NCBI RefSeq assembly: GCF_051622035.1
Contig: NC_135356.1
Coordinates: 20,263,685-20,327,684 of the forward strand
DNA length: 64,000 nucleotides
DNA from: Arctopsyche grandis
Lineage: Eukaryota > Arthropoda > Insecta > Trichoptera > Hydropsychidae
Direction: 5' to 3'
In this document: positions 14,715-25,400 of the stretch, in pieces
Layout of the letters: each line of letters starts with the position of its first letter
Numbering within the stretch: the stretch's first letter is position 1
Notes under the pieces: generated by a model
Told to the model about the DNA's origin: nothing
Database searches by the model: none
Seen by the model: the letters and a program-made list of their open reading frames with translations, nothing else
Made by a program: the position numbers and the translations under genes

Positions 14715-14980
14715 TATTCAAGAAAGCCGCACTTTTGAGACATCAAAACTTTCAAAGATGCCCAAGAAGAACTAACGCAATATAATTCCACAAAAAGCGT
14801 CAAGAGGTATTTGTATGTTATCCGAGGGTGCTACGCTTTTTACTATTACTAGCCTCTTCTTACTTTCACTTACGATTTCTAGTCAGAAGAAATTTGGGTT
14901 CTTATCCGATCGTTTTCAAACTTTTCAAACCATTTTGCTCGAGTTGGTCATCAATATATGTGGAAATCACTAAAGAAAAT
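14715..14980. repeat. Composite of two dispersed repeats
   Basis: Bases 14715-14835 are the reverse complement of part of the 6383-6583 insertion. Bases 14840-14980 are a direct copy of 6900-7060. At the 6-kb locus the two pieces have the same relative orientation and here they do not, so an inversion or separate insertions are implied. Confidence 0.55.
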
Positions 14981-15439
14981 AATCGTTAAATTGGGGGCAT
15001 TTAATCTAAGGAGACATAAGGAAAATCCAACGATTTTAAAAATGTTTCTGAAAGGAACTTTTTCATCTGTGAAATATTCAAAACTTAAAACCCACCTATG
15101 TTGGCAGGGCTTATCATTTTGTCGCCATTCTTCGATCCTTTCATTTGTGACATGAACTTTTAATGCACGAAACTTCATCAAGTATATCTGAGGAACTGAC
15201 TAGAAATAAAACTAATAATAAAAAGCTTGTAGTAAAAATAGCTTTCCTTGATCTTCGTCAGAGAGGGATTTCTCGTAAGAAGACTTATTAAAATACATAT
15301 GTATGTACTTCGATTTCCATGAAATTTTTGTCTGAGGAAGGCCTAACAGGTAAACCGAAATCGGTGAATTTCTAGATGCTTAAAAACTCGAAATTAACTA
15401 TTAATTAATCCATAGAGATATCTATGGATTTAAACTTGT

Positions 15440-15658
15440 ACAGAAATCAAAATCGGTTTCTCAATTTGATGGAGGAACTGTTTCAACAATGAAATCAGAT
15501 AAATTGGCAAATTCTAATAGGAAACGATCGAGTCACAAATATCCGTCTAACCAGCAGTATTAAAAATTAGCGCGGGATCGAATCCGGCGAACTCTCGGTG
15601 CTTAACATAAACGCAACCACCAAGCCATGCTGCTGGCTGGCTTGGTGGTTGCGTTTAT
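15440..15658 (-). repeat. tRNA-related SINE, copy 2, with foldback head
   Basis: The minus strand shows a tRNA-like head (GGCTTGGTGGTTGCG, then GCCGGATTCGATCCCGCG) followed by a body with AATTTGCCAATTTATCTGAT and TGTTGAAACAG, matching 3867-4015. The first 20 bases of the head are duplicated in inverted orientation. This gives perfect arms at 15607-15626 and 15639-15658 around a 12-base loop. Confidence 0.6.
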
Positions 15659-16274
15659 ATAAAGGACAATTAAAGAAAATAAACAAATCTAAACAACAGA
15701 GCAATTAAATAAAGGACGTATGTATGTATGGTCAGCGTACGTAGATTAGGAGGCACCAGAAGGTGCTAAATTCCAAGCTCACCGAGTACTAATTCTAATA
15801 ATAAAAGATATACTCCATAAGTTGAAAATCAGTTTCCGATTCTTGCAGCATACATACAAATTTACAAAGATAATAGAACAAGATAAGTGTTGAAGTTGTA
15901 GGCACGTTGCACGACGAAACCGGACATTGACCACTTTAGGTCAATCATGCTTCGAGAATTTACTTTTATTAAATACCTACACCGTTCGTATTGAACCTCA
16001 ATTACACACAAATCAGCGATCGTCAACTACACGTTACACGGTGCAATTGAACCAATAAACAACAGTATCATATATCAATAAGGAAATGATTGTCCATATA
16101 TACATATATAAAATGTATGCTCAGAGAGAAACCCCATCCCCTCCCCGTTTCTTAACTGGTGTATATTAAGTGCACGAATGCGTAAATCAGGCCACTAATG
16201 ACTATTATATGTTGTCCATCCGGTGTAGGAAGAGATGTATAAGGAAAAAACGTATGTACATACATGCTATCTTC
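15659..16274. other. No gene seen
   Basis: AT-rich DNA with no convincing exon or repeat partner apart from simple TACATA tracts. Confidence 0.4.
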
Positions 16275-16358
16275 CTCACCGCCTTTCGACCAATAGCATT
16301 TCGCGCGTACAAATGTTCTACTGTCTGCACGAAATGCTATTGGTCGAGAGGCGGTGAG
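16275..16358. repeat. Foldback hairpin, 29-bp arms
   Basis: Arms 16275-16303 and 16330-16358 are complementary at 28 of 29 positions (CTCACCGCC...GCATTTCG and its complement), with a 26-base loop. It looks like a minimal foldback MITE. Confidence 0.8.
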
Positions 16359-16394
16359 AGAGATGGTTAGGTGATTACTGGTCACAAATTACTC

Positions 16395-16580
16395 GTCACA
16401 AAGTCACTAAAATCTCTATAACGGAACATCTGGCAGCCGAAAAGTCCATCATACTAACGATAACTATCATAGTAACGAGAACTTGAGTGCCAAATATTGT
16501 GTATTCGCGATTTTCATGGCAAAAATTGTCTTTGTGACCACCCCAATGTGACGAATAGTCCAATTACCGAGGGAGATAGC
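16395..16580 (-). repeat. Dispersed repeat R3, copy 2
   Basis: Inverted relative to 3640-3866, sharing TATAACGGAACATCTGGCAG and ACTAACGATAACTATCAT. It preserves the unoccupied form of the site where a hAT element sits in the third copy (53109-54153). Confidence 0.65.
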
Positions 16581-16605
16581 ATGTACGTTTTTCCTAAGGG
16601 CGAAA

Positions 16606-16740
16606 ACACAGAGTGGGACGTGTACACAATTCCAAAAATTACCCCCTGGAATGTTTTCGGTGATATTTTATCCTAGCTTGACAGTGATCGATAACAGTGA
16701 ATTCTATATTTGAAGAAATATAGGAAAAACTTGTCGATTG
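16606..16740 (+). repeat. Second copy of the 417-560 repeat
   Basis: Shares ordered blocks CACAGAGTGG, TGTTTTCGG, TTTTATCCT and GTGATCGATA with 417-560. Non-coding. Confidence 0.5.
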
Positions 16741-16904
16741 CATATGAATATGCACACACGCGACCTCCCAAACACATGCATTCTGCATGTGTAAGTACAC
16801 CCGAAGTCGGTTTGGGGAACACTCATTGTTTACGGTCACAGCGGGAAGCTGAAGCAAAAAAAGAAGGACGTGGCGTCCCTTACTACTCAGTGTGTTTTCG
16901 CCCT

Positions 16905-17043
16905 AAGAGCCGGACCACACTGTGCGACTTGGTTGGGGGCGACCAGACAGTGCATTTACAACTTTGCACCCGACAACTTTGTCGCTCACATTTCGGTCAC
17001 AACTAGTCGGTCGACAAAGTTGCACGGTGTGGCCCGGGTCTAA
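16905..17043. mobile_element. Short MITE with long inverted ends
   Basis: Ends AGAGCCGGACCACACTGTGC and, from the other side, AGACCCGGGCCACACCGTGC are inverted copies of about 30 bp flanking roughly 80 bp. The target duplication is unclear (TA or TTAG-like). Confidence 0.6.
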
Positions 17044-17541
17044 GTCTCTTCCTAGAGCAGACCAAGTATAACTTACGACTACAAACTCAGCGTAGTACGC
17101 TCTCAGAGTTGTGGAAACTAGCGCGTCCTTTGAATGGATGCCGTGAGCAGTATTCGATTTTACCCCAACCCTTTCTATACATCATAGGGGTGATTGTACT
17201 GCACACCCCATATCGAACCCGCATCCCAAGTGCCAAGTCACATCCGTTCAATTGGTCTCCTCCTAGTTGACATTCGTCGCACGTTTACTGTTTTAATGGA
17301 GACGAATGAACGAACAGGCCCAGTATGTACCCAGATGACCGTTGCATTCGCCCACTGATGCAATTGCAATCGTCTCGCCGACATAAAACTGTCTTCGTTG
17401 ATGATGAGCAATCAAAAAGTTGCCCTAGGTTGGCAGCAAACAATCGAAATTGAAAAGCGTACTAACAGTAGAACGTTTGCAACACACGGTAGCTTTTGAT
17501 AACACATTCGCAATTGAATAAATGGAAATAAATATACATAC
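17044..17541. other. No gene recognised; GC-richer
   Basis: Less AT-rich than its surroundings. On the minus strand near 17213-17222, GCGGGTTCGATAT resembles a pol III B box, but no tRNA fold was found. Promoter or intron DNA is possible. Confidence 0.3.
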
Positions 17542-17677
17542 CAACAATTCAAAGTATAAGTTTCAATTTTGAATTTATCATCGTTCATCGGCGCCCCAGT
17601 TTGGAGACCACTGTAATTGGGTGCCATGATGATTTTGAGTAGGGAATCCGGTTTTGGGTTATTCGTCGATAATAACC
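17542..17677 (-). CDS. Weak candidate exon, unknown protein
   Basis: Minus-strand block between an acceptor-like TAATAG and a donor GTATGT. It is open in one frame and can read LLSTNNPKPDSLLKII, then MAPNYSGLQTGAP, MNDDKFKIETYTLNC. It is less AT-rich and less repetitive than the flanks. I do not recognise the peptide. It could be an internal exon or a start exon (ATG at 17627) of a minus-strand gene, or chance. Confidence 0.22.
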
Positions 17678-18639
17678 CTATTACATATATATGTATGATA
17701 AAATCCATTGCGAAATTGTGTTGTTTCACGTTTAAAATTAAATAAATAAAAAATCGTACGAATAAGCTATTACATACATATGTACATATACTTAACAGTT
17801 TGACCCGGGTTATCCTTATCATACCCCATTTGTATATATACATATATAAAGATGTACACATGCATTTGCAACTGCACATTATAAGCACACAACACGTATA
17901 ATATACCAAAAATAGGTATGTATCAAAATGTATTTAAATTAATCGTTTATTCCGAAGTTAACTAACTCTGTGGCATTATTATACAACTGTGTCTTTAAAG
18001 TGGATCGATAATGATATGTAAATATGTATAACAAGTGTTCCGTTCATTGCCTAGTTGAATGTGCTCAATAGATAGAAAGTCAAAGTAAACAGGACACACA
18101 TCTGAAGATAACTACGGTTCAAGGATTTGGTACTTTGTATTGCTATTAAGATAATGATTTGGGATCAGTGACGTCCCTAGACTACATATGTATATGCATT
18201 TATATATGCCGCCCATTGGCGAAATTTCTCATATGAAAGTCTTAATTGAAATCTTATATGAAAGAAATCATTTTCACAATTGCAATTTCGTACAAAAAAT
18301 ATAAAATTGAAGGACCTTAAAAAGTAATTTTTAAAATGGATATACATAATATTTTAGACAAAGTCGACCTTTTGGAAACACGTCTGTATATTTATTTATA
18401 GAATTTCAACATCTTCATACCAAATTACTATGTATGCATTTCATAAATCGTTTTGTACGATTTGCCTTCTGAATAGGGATTTCAAATTTTTTTTTGATAC
18501 TTTTCGTATATGGAAATAAAATAATACTATAAATACTAACAAGAAAAATAATGTGTAGTAAAAGCTTTTAAAAATGATCAGTAGCTATTTATAATAAACC
18601 CAATATATTTTTTATCTAAAAAAAGGCAAAATATTTTTG
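17678..18639. other. No gene seen
   Basis: AT-rich. A short stretch near 18560-18600 (AAAATGATCAGTAGCTAT) belongs to the P2 repeat family described at 18640-19240. Confidence 0.4.
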
Positions 18640-19240
18640 ATACGAACTTTTTTTTTGACCTCCGGATTGATAACACTGAGCAACAAAAAATTACGTTTTT
18701 TCTACGTTATTAAGATTTTTTTAATCTATACTAAGTTTGACCCACTAAAATCGAATATGACAATAATCTTTGCTTGCTTATTCTCGTTTATGACATATAC
18801 GTGTTAAAAAAAGCGCAATTTTTATAGATTTTTGACTTTTGCAGTATTTAACTCAAAATATAGTATTGCTGTGACATTGTAAATAGGTTATTGAGCTTTT
18901 TTTCCTATTATGCTGTACACTAACATTAGTATAATATAATACTATGATTACTAACAAAATTAAATTAAAATTGTAAAATAGAAAATGATCAGTAGATCAG
19001 TAGCTATTAATATAGATATAAGATGTATTGTGAACATACATAGTTTCGTAATAATAAAAAGCATTTAAAAAACAAAATCAAAGTATTGCTGTGGCAAAAG
19101 TGATGTTTTTTTCTAATTTATTGTAATTTTTTAATTGCTTTAAAATACTTATAATTAATTATCAAGCGAACTTTATATAGAAGTCAAAAATATATTAATT
19201 AGTCTCCGCTCCGGTATTTTTTTTTTGTTATTATTTTTTT
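18640..19240 (-). repeat. Dispersed repeat P2, copy 2
   Basis: Bases 18700-18790 are the reverse complement of 11040-11090 (TAAGTTTGACCCACTAAAAT and AATATGACAAT). Bases 18880-19085 are the reverse complement of 62855-63055 (CCTATTATGCTGT, TACTGATC-type blocks). Non-coding. Confidence 0.55.
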
Positions 19241-19484
19241 CGTATTGATAATATTTTAACCTATCTAAAACTTTATCTTAATTCAAAGTTTTCCGATCGA
19301 TATTTGGTAGCCCTATTTTTGAAAGATTTAAAATAAAGACATTATGAATAGATTCATTTCAGATGAAAATCAAAAGTTATCCTATTTTAACTCGACATAA
19401 AATCGAACGAGATAATTAGAGACAATGTAATTACGTACATATCCGAAAGCAAAGAAAGGTTCGTCTATTTTCGATAGTACTCAC

Positions 19485-19664
19485 CCTTTGTCCTTTGAAA
19501 GTGCAGGTGACGGTGAACCAATTGGCCGAATGATTGTGGCAAAGGCAATGTTCTGGGAGACTTTTTTCCTGGGATTCTGGGAAACAGTTGATGTTGGCCG
19601 TGAATGATGTAGGCCAGAGGGTGGCCGCCATAATGACCACCAGGAACGCGACTCTGCCCCCCAT
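19485..19664 (-). CDS. First coding exon of a secreted or membrane protein
   Basis: Starts ATG at 19664 in a good context (purine at -3, G at +4) and runs exactly 60 codons to a strong donor GTGAGT at 19484. Residues 1-22 are a classical signal peptide (basic start, VAFLVVIMAATLW core). Residues 27-54 carry Cys at positions 27, 40, 42 and 54 in CFPE, EHCLCHN and VTCTF, which resembles an N-terminal cap of leucine-rich repeat proteins. Later exons were not found at lower coordinates. The composition is distinctly less AT-rich than the flanks. The product cannot be named. Confidence 0.5.
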
Positions 19665-20110
19665 GTCTGCGGCTCATAGCGCCGATGATGGGACTCCGCC
19701 CTCGCGTTTACCCCACAGTCGCATTGCTATGCGAACACACAAACACACTCCTCTTTAAGAACGAGGCATACTGGGCTCGCGCATACAAACATACTATACT
19801 CTCTCTCCCACCGTATGCCGACTCTGTGCTTCTACAAGTGTGGTGCGGTGCGAATGTTCACTCTTTTTATTGTACTACTTATTAGTTTATTACAACACTC
19901 TTCTATGTATATTTTCCTTCGCTCTTTCGTCCGACAACATTTTTATACGATCCCTTTTCAAACGCGCTTCTTAACGTTAAATTTTTGGTTTTGCGAGCCA
20001 CGACAATATTACTAAAATAACGCGCACTGTGGCAAATGTGGCAACCCACAACTTTATCTACGGGTCTACCTCTCGGCACCGAAAGTCAAAAGATCGAATA
20101 ATTTGTATAT
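19665..20110 (-). promoter_or_regulatory. Probable 5' flank of the 19664 exon
   Basis: GC-richer DNA directly upstream of the minus-strand signal-peptide exon (19665-19880), grading into AT-rich sequence. No clear TATA box or initiator could be picked. Assigned by position only. Confidence 0.3.
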
Positions 20111-20120
20111 AAAATTATTA

Positions 20121-20408
20121 TCTATATATATAAAAATGAATGTCTGTGTGTGTGTGTGTCTTAAATAGGCTGCTAAACCACTGAACCGATTACGATGAAA
20201 CTTTCAGGATTTGTTGTGTGCGTATCCGGGAAGATTACTGTGAAAAAAAACGGGAACGGAAACGGGAAAAACGGGAATGAGTGTCATTGCAACGCAATAA
20301 TTTCAAATGTGTTCGCTACCTGCGTTTTTCCGACAAATGGGAACGGGAACGGGAACTGGAATTGCATGCGTTATTATGGCATTGCAACGCATGCCGGGGT
20401 TCAGCTAG
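20121..20408 (+). mobile_element. Non-autonomous Helitron
   Basis: Begins TCTATATATATAAAAATGAA directly after an A and ends GGGGTTCAGCTAG directly before a T, as Helitrons do. A stem GCATGCG/CGCATGC lies shortly before the terminal CTAG. The interior has the ACCACTGAACCGATTACGAT block widely seen in arthropod Helitrons and G-rich GGGAACGGGAAC repeats. No Rep/helicase ORF. Confidence 0.8.
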
Positions 20409-20619
20409 TTTTGAATAAAAATATTGTAACGTAGAGATTAGGTGTGTGGCGCTCGTGGACCGATGGCTTACGAGCGCTAATCACATGATCTCTCGTTCGC
20501 GCCAAAATGTCCAACGACTTTTAAATGCTGTGAAACGACTTTGGCCTTTTACTTGGATCCTCCACCCACCCCTACGCAACAATATATATCAGTGACATGT
20601 GGTGAAACTATCTCTCTTT

Positions 20620-20960
<341 letters not shown>

Positions 20961-21750
20961 AAAAAGTATGTGAGGTTTTATTTTTTAGCTTTATTCTAAG
21001 ACTTTCACTGGGGATGGCTAAAGGGTGGTTTCGCGCGGTTTCTTTTTGCTTGGCATATGCACTTTTTTTAATTAGGTTGAGGCAGAATTTTCGTCCCCAC
21101 GGCTAGATGTCCATTGATTTGATACTAGTAATTACAATCAATATATCGGCCACTTCTTATTAAAATATAGTAATTTTATAAATTGTAGTAATTGCCTAGT
21201 TCGGCTCTCAAAATACCCATTTTTTCATTAAAATTAAAAATAATTTAATTATTATGTTTTAATGATTTTACTTTACATTGTAATATATTTCAAGGTCATA
21301 AAAATCATCAATTCATGTCCAATTTTTGTGAAATCAATCTAAAATTTATGTGGTAAATGCCACTATTATAAGCGTTTGAGAATCTCTGAGTATAGTCTTT
21401 GTTTCCGCTGCGTTTCTGAATCATCTGGTAAATCTGTGATGCACTTAAATACACAATCATATACATTTAAATGTCGAATATTATTAATATTATAAATAAA
21501 ATATAAAAGTCATATCATGAGTCATGACTTTAAATTTTAAATTTTATTTATTCAATATTTTGTTTTTCGAAGTAATCATGAAGTGTTAGATTTATGACAA
21601 TATAATTTTGATATGATATGAAGTCTTTACACTATTTTCACTAAAAATCAATCTTTTAATAATATATATTTACATATGAATATACATACATATGTATGTA
21701 TGTTTGAATTGTATGAAATTTATATTAAATCTTGTTTTTTTTTGTTTCAG
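20961..21750. other. Probable intron upstream of the first highwire exon here
   Basis: AT-rich and without an exon. It ends in a polypyrimidine tract and TTTCAG at 21750. The earlier highwire exons are not visible in the window, so this is probably the 3' end of a long intron. Confidence 0.5.
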
Positions 21751-22410
21751 GTCAGACAGCAAGGAGTTTGTGTTTCTACAAGACTTCATAAGCTGCTCCG
21801 GTAATACAGCCGGTGCCCGACTTGCTCGTTGGCTGCAGCCGAACCCTCACGTTGAAATCTCCCTTTGTCGAATAGAACTACCGGACTCGGATTTCTATTG
21901 TGGAATCGAAGTACCCGTCGTGATCCACGTGTGCGACCAAAATGGACAGCCGTTGCATGCTTCTGATCTTAATGTTAAAATTTCCATCGCTCGTATAGAG
22001 TCCAATCCATTTTTGTCCAATTGCGAAAATGAACTCGCCTCTACCGATGAAGCTACACCTCCCAATAGCAATATCTGTACACAATCAACCGATAGTTTGT
22101 GCAGTGCTGAAAAACAACATGACACAAAACATGAAAATGTAACACATATACCTATTTATACATATGAAACATACTTATGTTTATTCTTATTTCTAAATAT
22201 TATATTTTTCTAACCACCATTTTCTAGATATTTCAAGACCATAATGATAAGATGCATTCAATCCCTACAACAACCAGTTGCTCTTGCAATCTCTCCAAGG
22301 AGTTGCTAGTTGTCAAGGTTTATGGTTTCGGAAAGCTGTGTGGAATGTGGGTGCCCCAATCTCCCGGATTGTTTTCAATACAATGCTTTATTGATGGGCA
22401 AATGAAAGAG
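21751..22410 (+). other. hiw: Highwire filamin-type repeat
   Basis: Exons 1-2 encode [21 protein letters not shown] and LPDSDFYCG, then [20 protein letters not shown] and [20 protein letters not shown]. This matches the filamin-like repeat that follows the PHR domains in MYCBP2. It is the earliest part of the protein visible here. Confidence 0.8.
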
Positions 22411-25400
22411 GTAATTTTCTTATTATTAATCAGATCAAGCCTGTTTATAATTCAAAAAGTCTTAAATAACTCCTCTTCCAAAAATTTTTTTAAATAAATA
22501 TTACGCTTCGATTTTCAATATGAGACAATTAAGAACATTACTTAGTTAATATAATATAAAAAATTACCTAATCAACAAACTGCTATGAACATCTATGTAA
22601 TATATAATTTCGAAAGTGACTTTGTATGTATGTAAGGTTTGGGTGGTAGAATCCGTAACGTTAAATTTAATAAAAAAACAAATGAATATTCAAATAAATT
22701 TAAATAAAATAAAACTATTCAAATAAATTTAATAAAATTTTTACTATTAGATTAGCCATGTTTAAGCGGTTTATCTTACAAATACCTGGAGAAGCCGAGT
22801 AAAACTACTAGTAATCTATAATAACGTACATGCATATATTTATTGTGTTGCATAAACTAATTGTTGTATGAAGGATTTTAATAATATTATAATTTACATA
22901 CATATATTATGTAAAAATTGTCTAAATTTTCTTGGATCAGTTAAAAAATTTGAATATGCTCAATATGTATTACGTTATAGCTCTACTTATAAATGTAATT
23001 CTGGTATATTTGTAGCCCTTGATCGCCACAGTCAAAAAGCCTTTGGATGGTTTCGTACAACAACATAAGGAACCGTCAATGTGGCCCAAAAAGATTCGAA
23101 ATTTTTATGCTGACGATTCGGCAGGCTTGAGAATTCGAATTCAGCCATCGCTTCAAAGCGAACAAATCGGACTAATACCTGTTGGAAGAAGTTTGACATT
23201 TGATGATGTGGTGTGTATTTTATTTTTATTTGCTAAAATAACACTTGCCAATTTAGTAACTGTTTACTGAAATTTTCAGTATACAACATATCACATTTTA
23301 CGTATGTAATTGTTATGTATTTGTTTAGGTGATCAATGGTGATGGCCTCTGGCTTCAGCTTAGCGAGGAGTCAGTATTGAAATATTGCGATGAACCAACA
23401 AACGGAGGCGAAGCTTGGAGCTTACAATACAACGATCACATTGGCAAAAGTCTTCTTTTTCCGAACGAAAAAATACTATCATTTTGGAAAAAATTACCAC
23501 AAGAAACAGCCGAGGTGCCAAAGCACGAATACTTGATAATGTTTCCAACATATGTTTGGACCGGACATGCACCGTCCTCTACAGTTTCCTTCACCATTGA
23601 TGCTGGAGAAACCGTAACAATCGAAAAAATGGTGATTTTATACAGAATGTTATTAAATACACAATATATAAGTCATTCACTCAACAGCTAACATAGCTGG
23701 ACAGGGAAAGTAGGATTAAAAATTAACGTAGATCAAACTAATGTTCAATAGTTATTGCATGCCTAATAGCATCTCATTAGATAATAAACCAGTAGAAGTA
23801 GTAAATAATTATTTATATTAAGGTGAAGATGAAGAGATAAAGAAACGTATGAAATTAGAATGGAGTTCATTTGGACGAATGAGTGTTGTTTTTAAATCAA
23901 AAATGCTACTCTGCCTTAAGAAAAAGATCTTTGATCAATGCGTTTTGCCAGTGATGACGTATGCATGTGAAACTTGGAAGTGTGGAACGCTGTATGCTCG
24001 GCATAACGAGGAAAGATAGGAAGCGGAACACATGGGTGAGAATTATGAGAAGGGTAGTGGACATAGTGGATAGAGCAAAGAGATTGAAATGACAATGGGT
24101 GGGCCATGTGGCTAGAAGAATGGACGGAAGGTGGACAAAAGAAGTGCTTGAATGGTACCCGAGAGAATGCAAAAGGATAAAAGGAAGACCGCAGGGAAGA
24201 TGGGTAGACGAAATTAAGAAAATGTGTGGGCTGAGATGGATGAAAGTTGCGCAAAACAGAGACGAGTGGAAGCGTGTTGGAGAAGCCTTCATCCAGCAGT
24301 GGATGGTGATGATATAATATATCTAATTGCGTGAACATTGTTTTAGTCAACTGCCGATGGTGTAATATACGGAAAGCTTGACAAACCTGCAATTAAAAAA
24401 CTAAAAATATTTGAGGAACCGGGTAAAGAATATTGGATTATGTGCTCGCCAATAAATACACATTGTCTCACATTCATCTCGAATGCCAGTAAGAGTTGAA
24501 TTTAAAACTTTTTTCATTAGTTTATAAGTAATTACTTATTACATTGTATACAAAATATCTTTAATTTGTTAGATGGTACCAACAATCAGTCGCAAGAGCC
24601 TCAGTCTGATTTATTGAAAAATAAAAAGATGAGTGATATAAAGAAATGGGTCAGTTTACTTACATTTTTATTTTATAATATGCATTTATCTTTTTTTTTA
24701 GAGTTATACATATTATAATGTTTTTATATTTGTGTATCACTAGGATAAAATGTATGGGATAACATCTCCACACCGATATCTTCCACTCGAGGATAGCTCC
24801 ATCAACTCTGACACGTAATAAACAAAATGATTTTTTTTTAATTTCATAATGTAAACATTTATATCTTTATGTTACACGTATAATGCAATTCGGTTTTCTA
24901 ATTTTTAGAGGAAAATTCAATCAAGATAATGTAGACGAAAAATTGATGTTTGATGATTCAATGACGAACCTTCATGATGGTATGCAATTTTCCGATACAG
25001 AAAATTATCGAAGGGCGAAAAAACCATCGCTGCCCTCTGAAAATGATCCAATGGATGTCTCCTATCTTTATACAGATGATACAAGCGATGCTCAATTGCT
25101 AGCAGCCAATGAATTAAATGTTAATAAAGATACTTGTAAGTCATATTTGATTATTAATTTTCAAATGATAATTTGGTCAGACATCAGTATGTATTTTTGT
25201 TGGGTCTACTCCATTCGAACGATCGTTTGTCCGAAACGGATTTTCTATATACAAAATATATACAAAAATGTTTTTTTGTATATACACAAACTCCTATCTA
25301 TGTAATATATTTAATAAATGAGAAATATTGTGACCATTCATAGATTTTTAAGCTATTAACATATATGTAGATATAATACTGTCATATGATCTCTTTATTA

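Noticed and set aside
16710-17006. 98-codon plus-strand open frame
   Set aside because: It crosses a repeat and into the 16905 MITE, and has no recognisable domain.
17412-17909. 165-codon minus-strand open frame
   Set aside because: Most of it translates TACATA tracts and low-complexity AT DNA. Only the internal 17542-17677 block looks exon-like.
23906-24392. Minus-strand open frames of 128 and 158 codons
   Set aside because: They are antisense shadows of the plus-strand reverse transcriptase relic.
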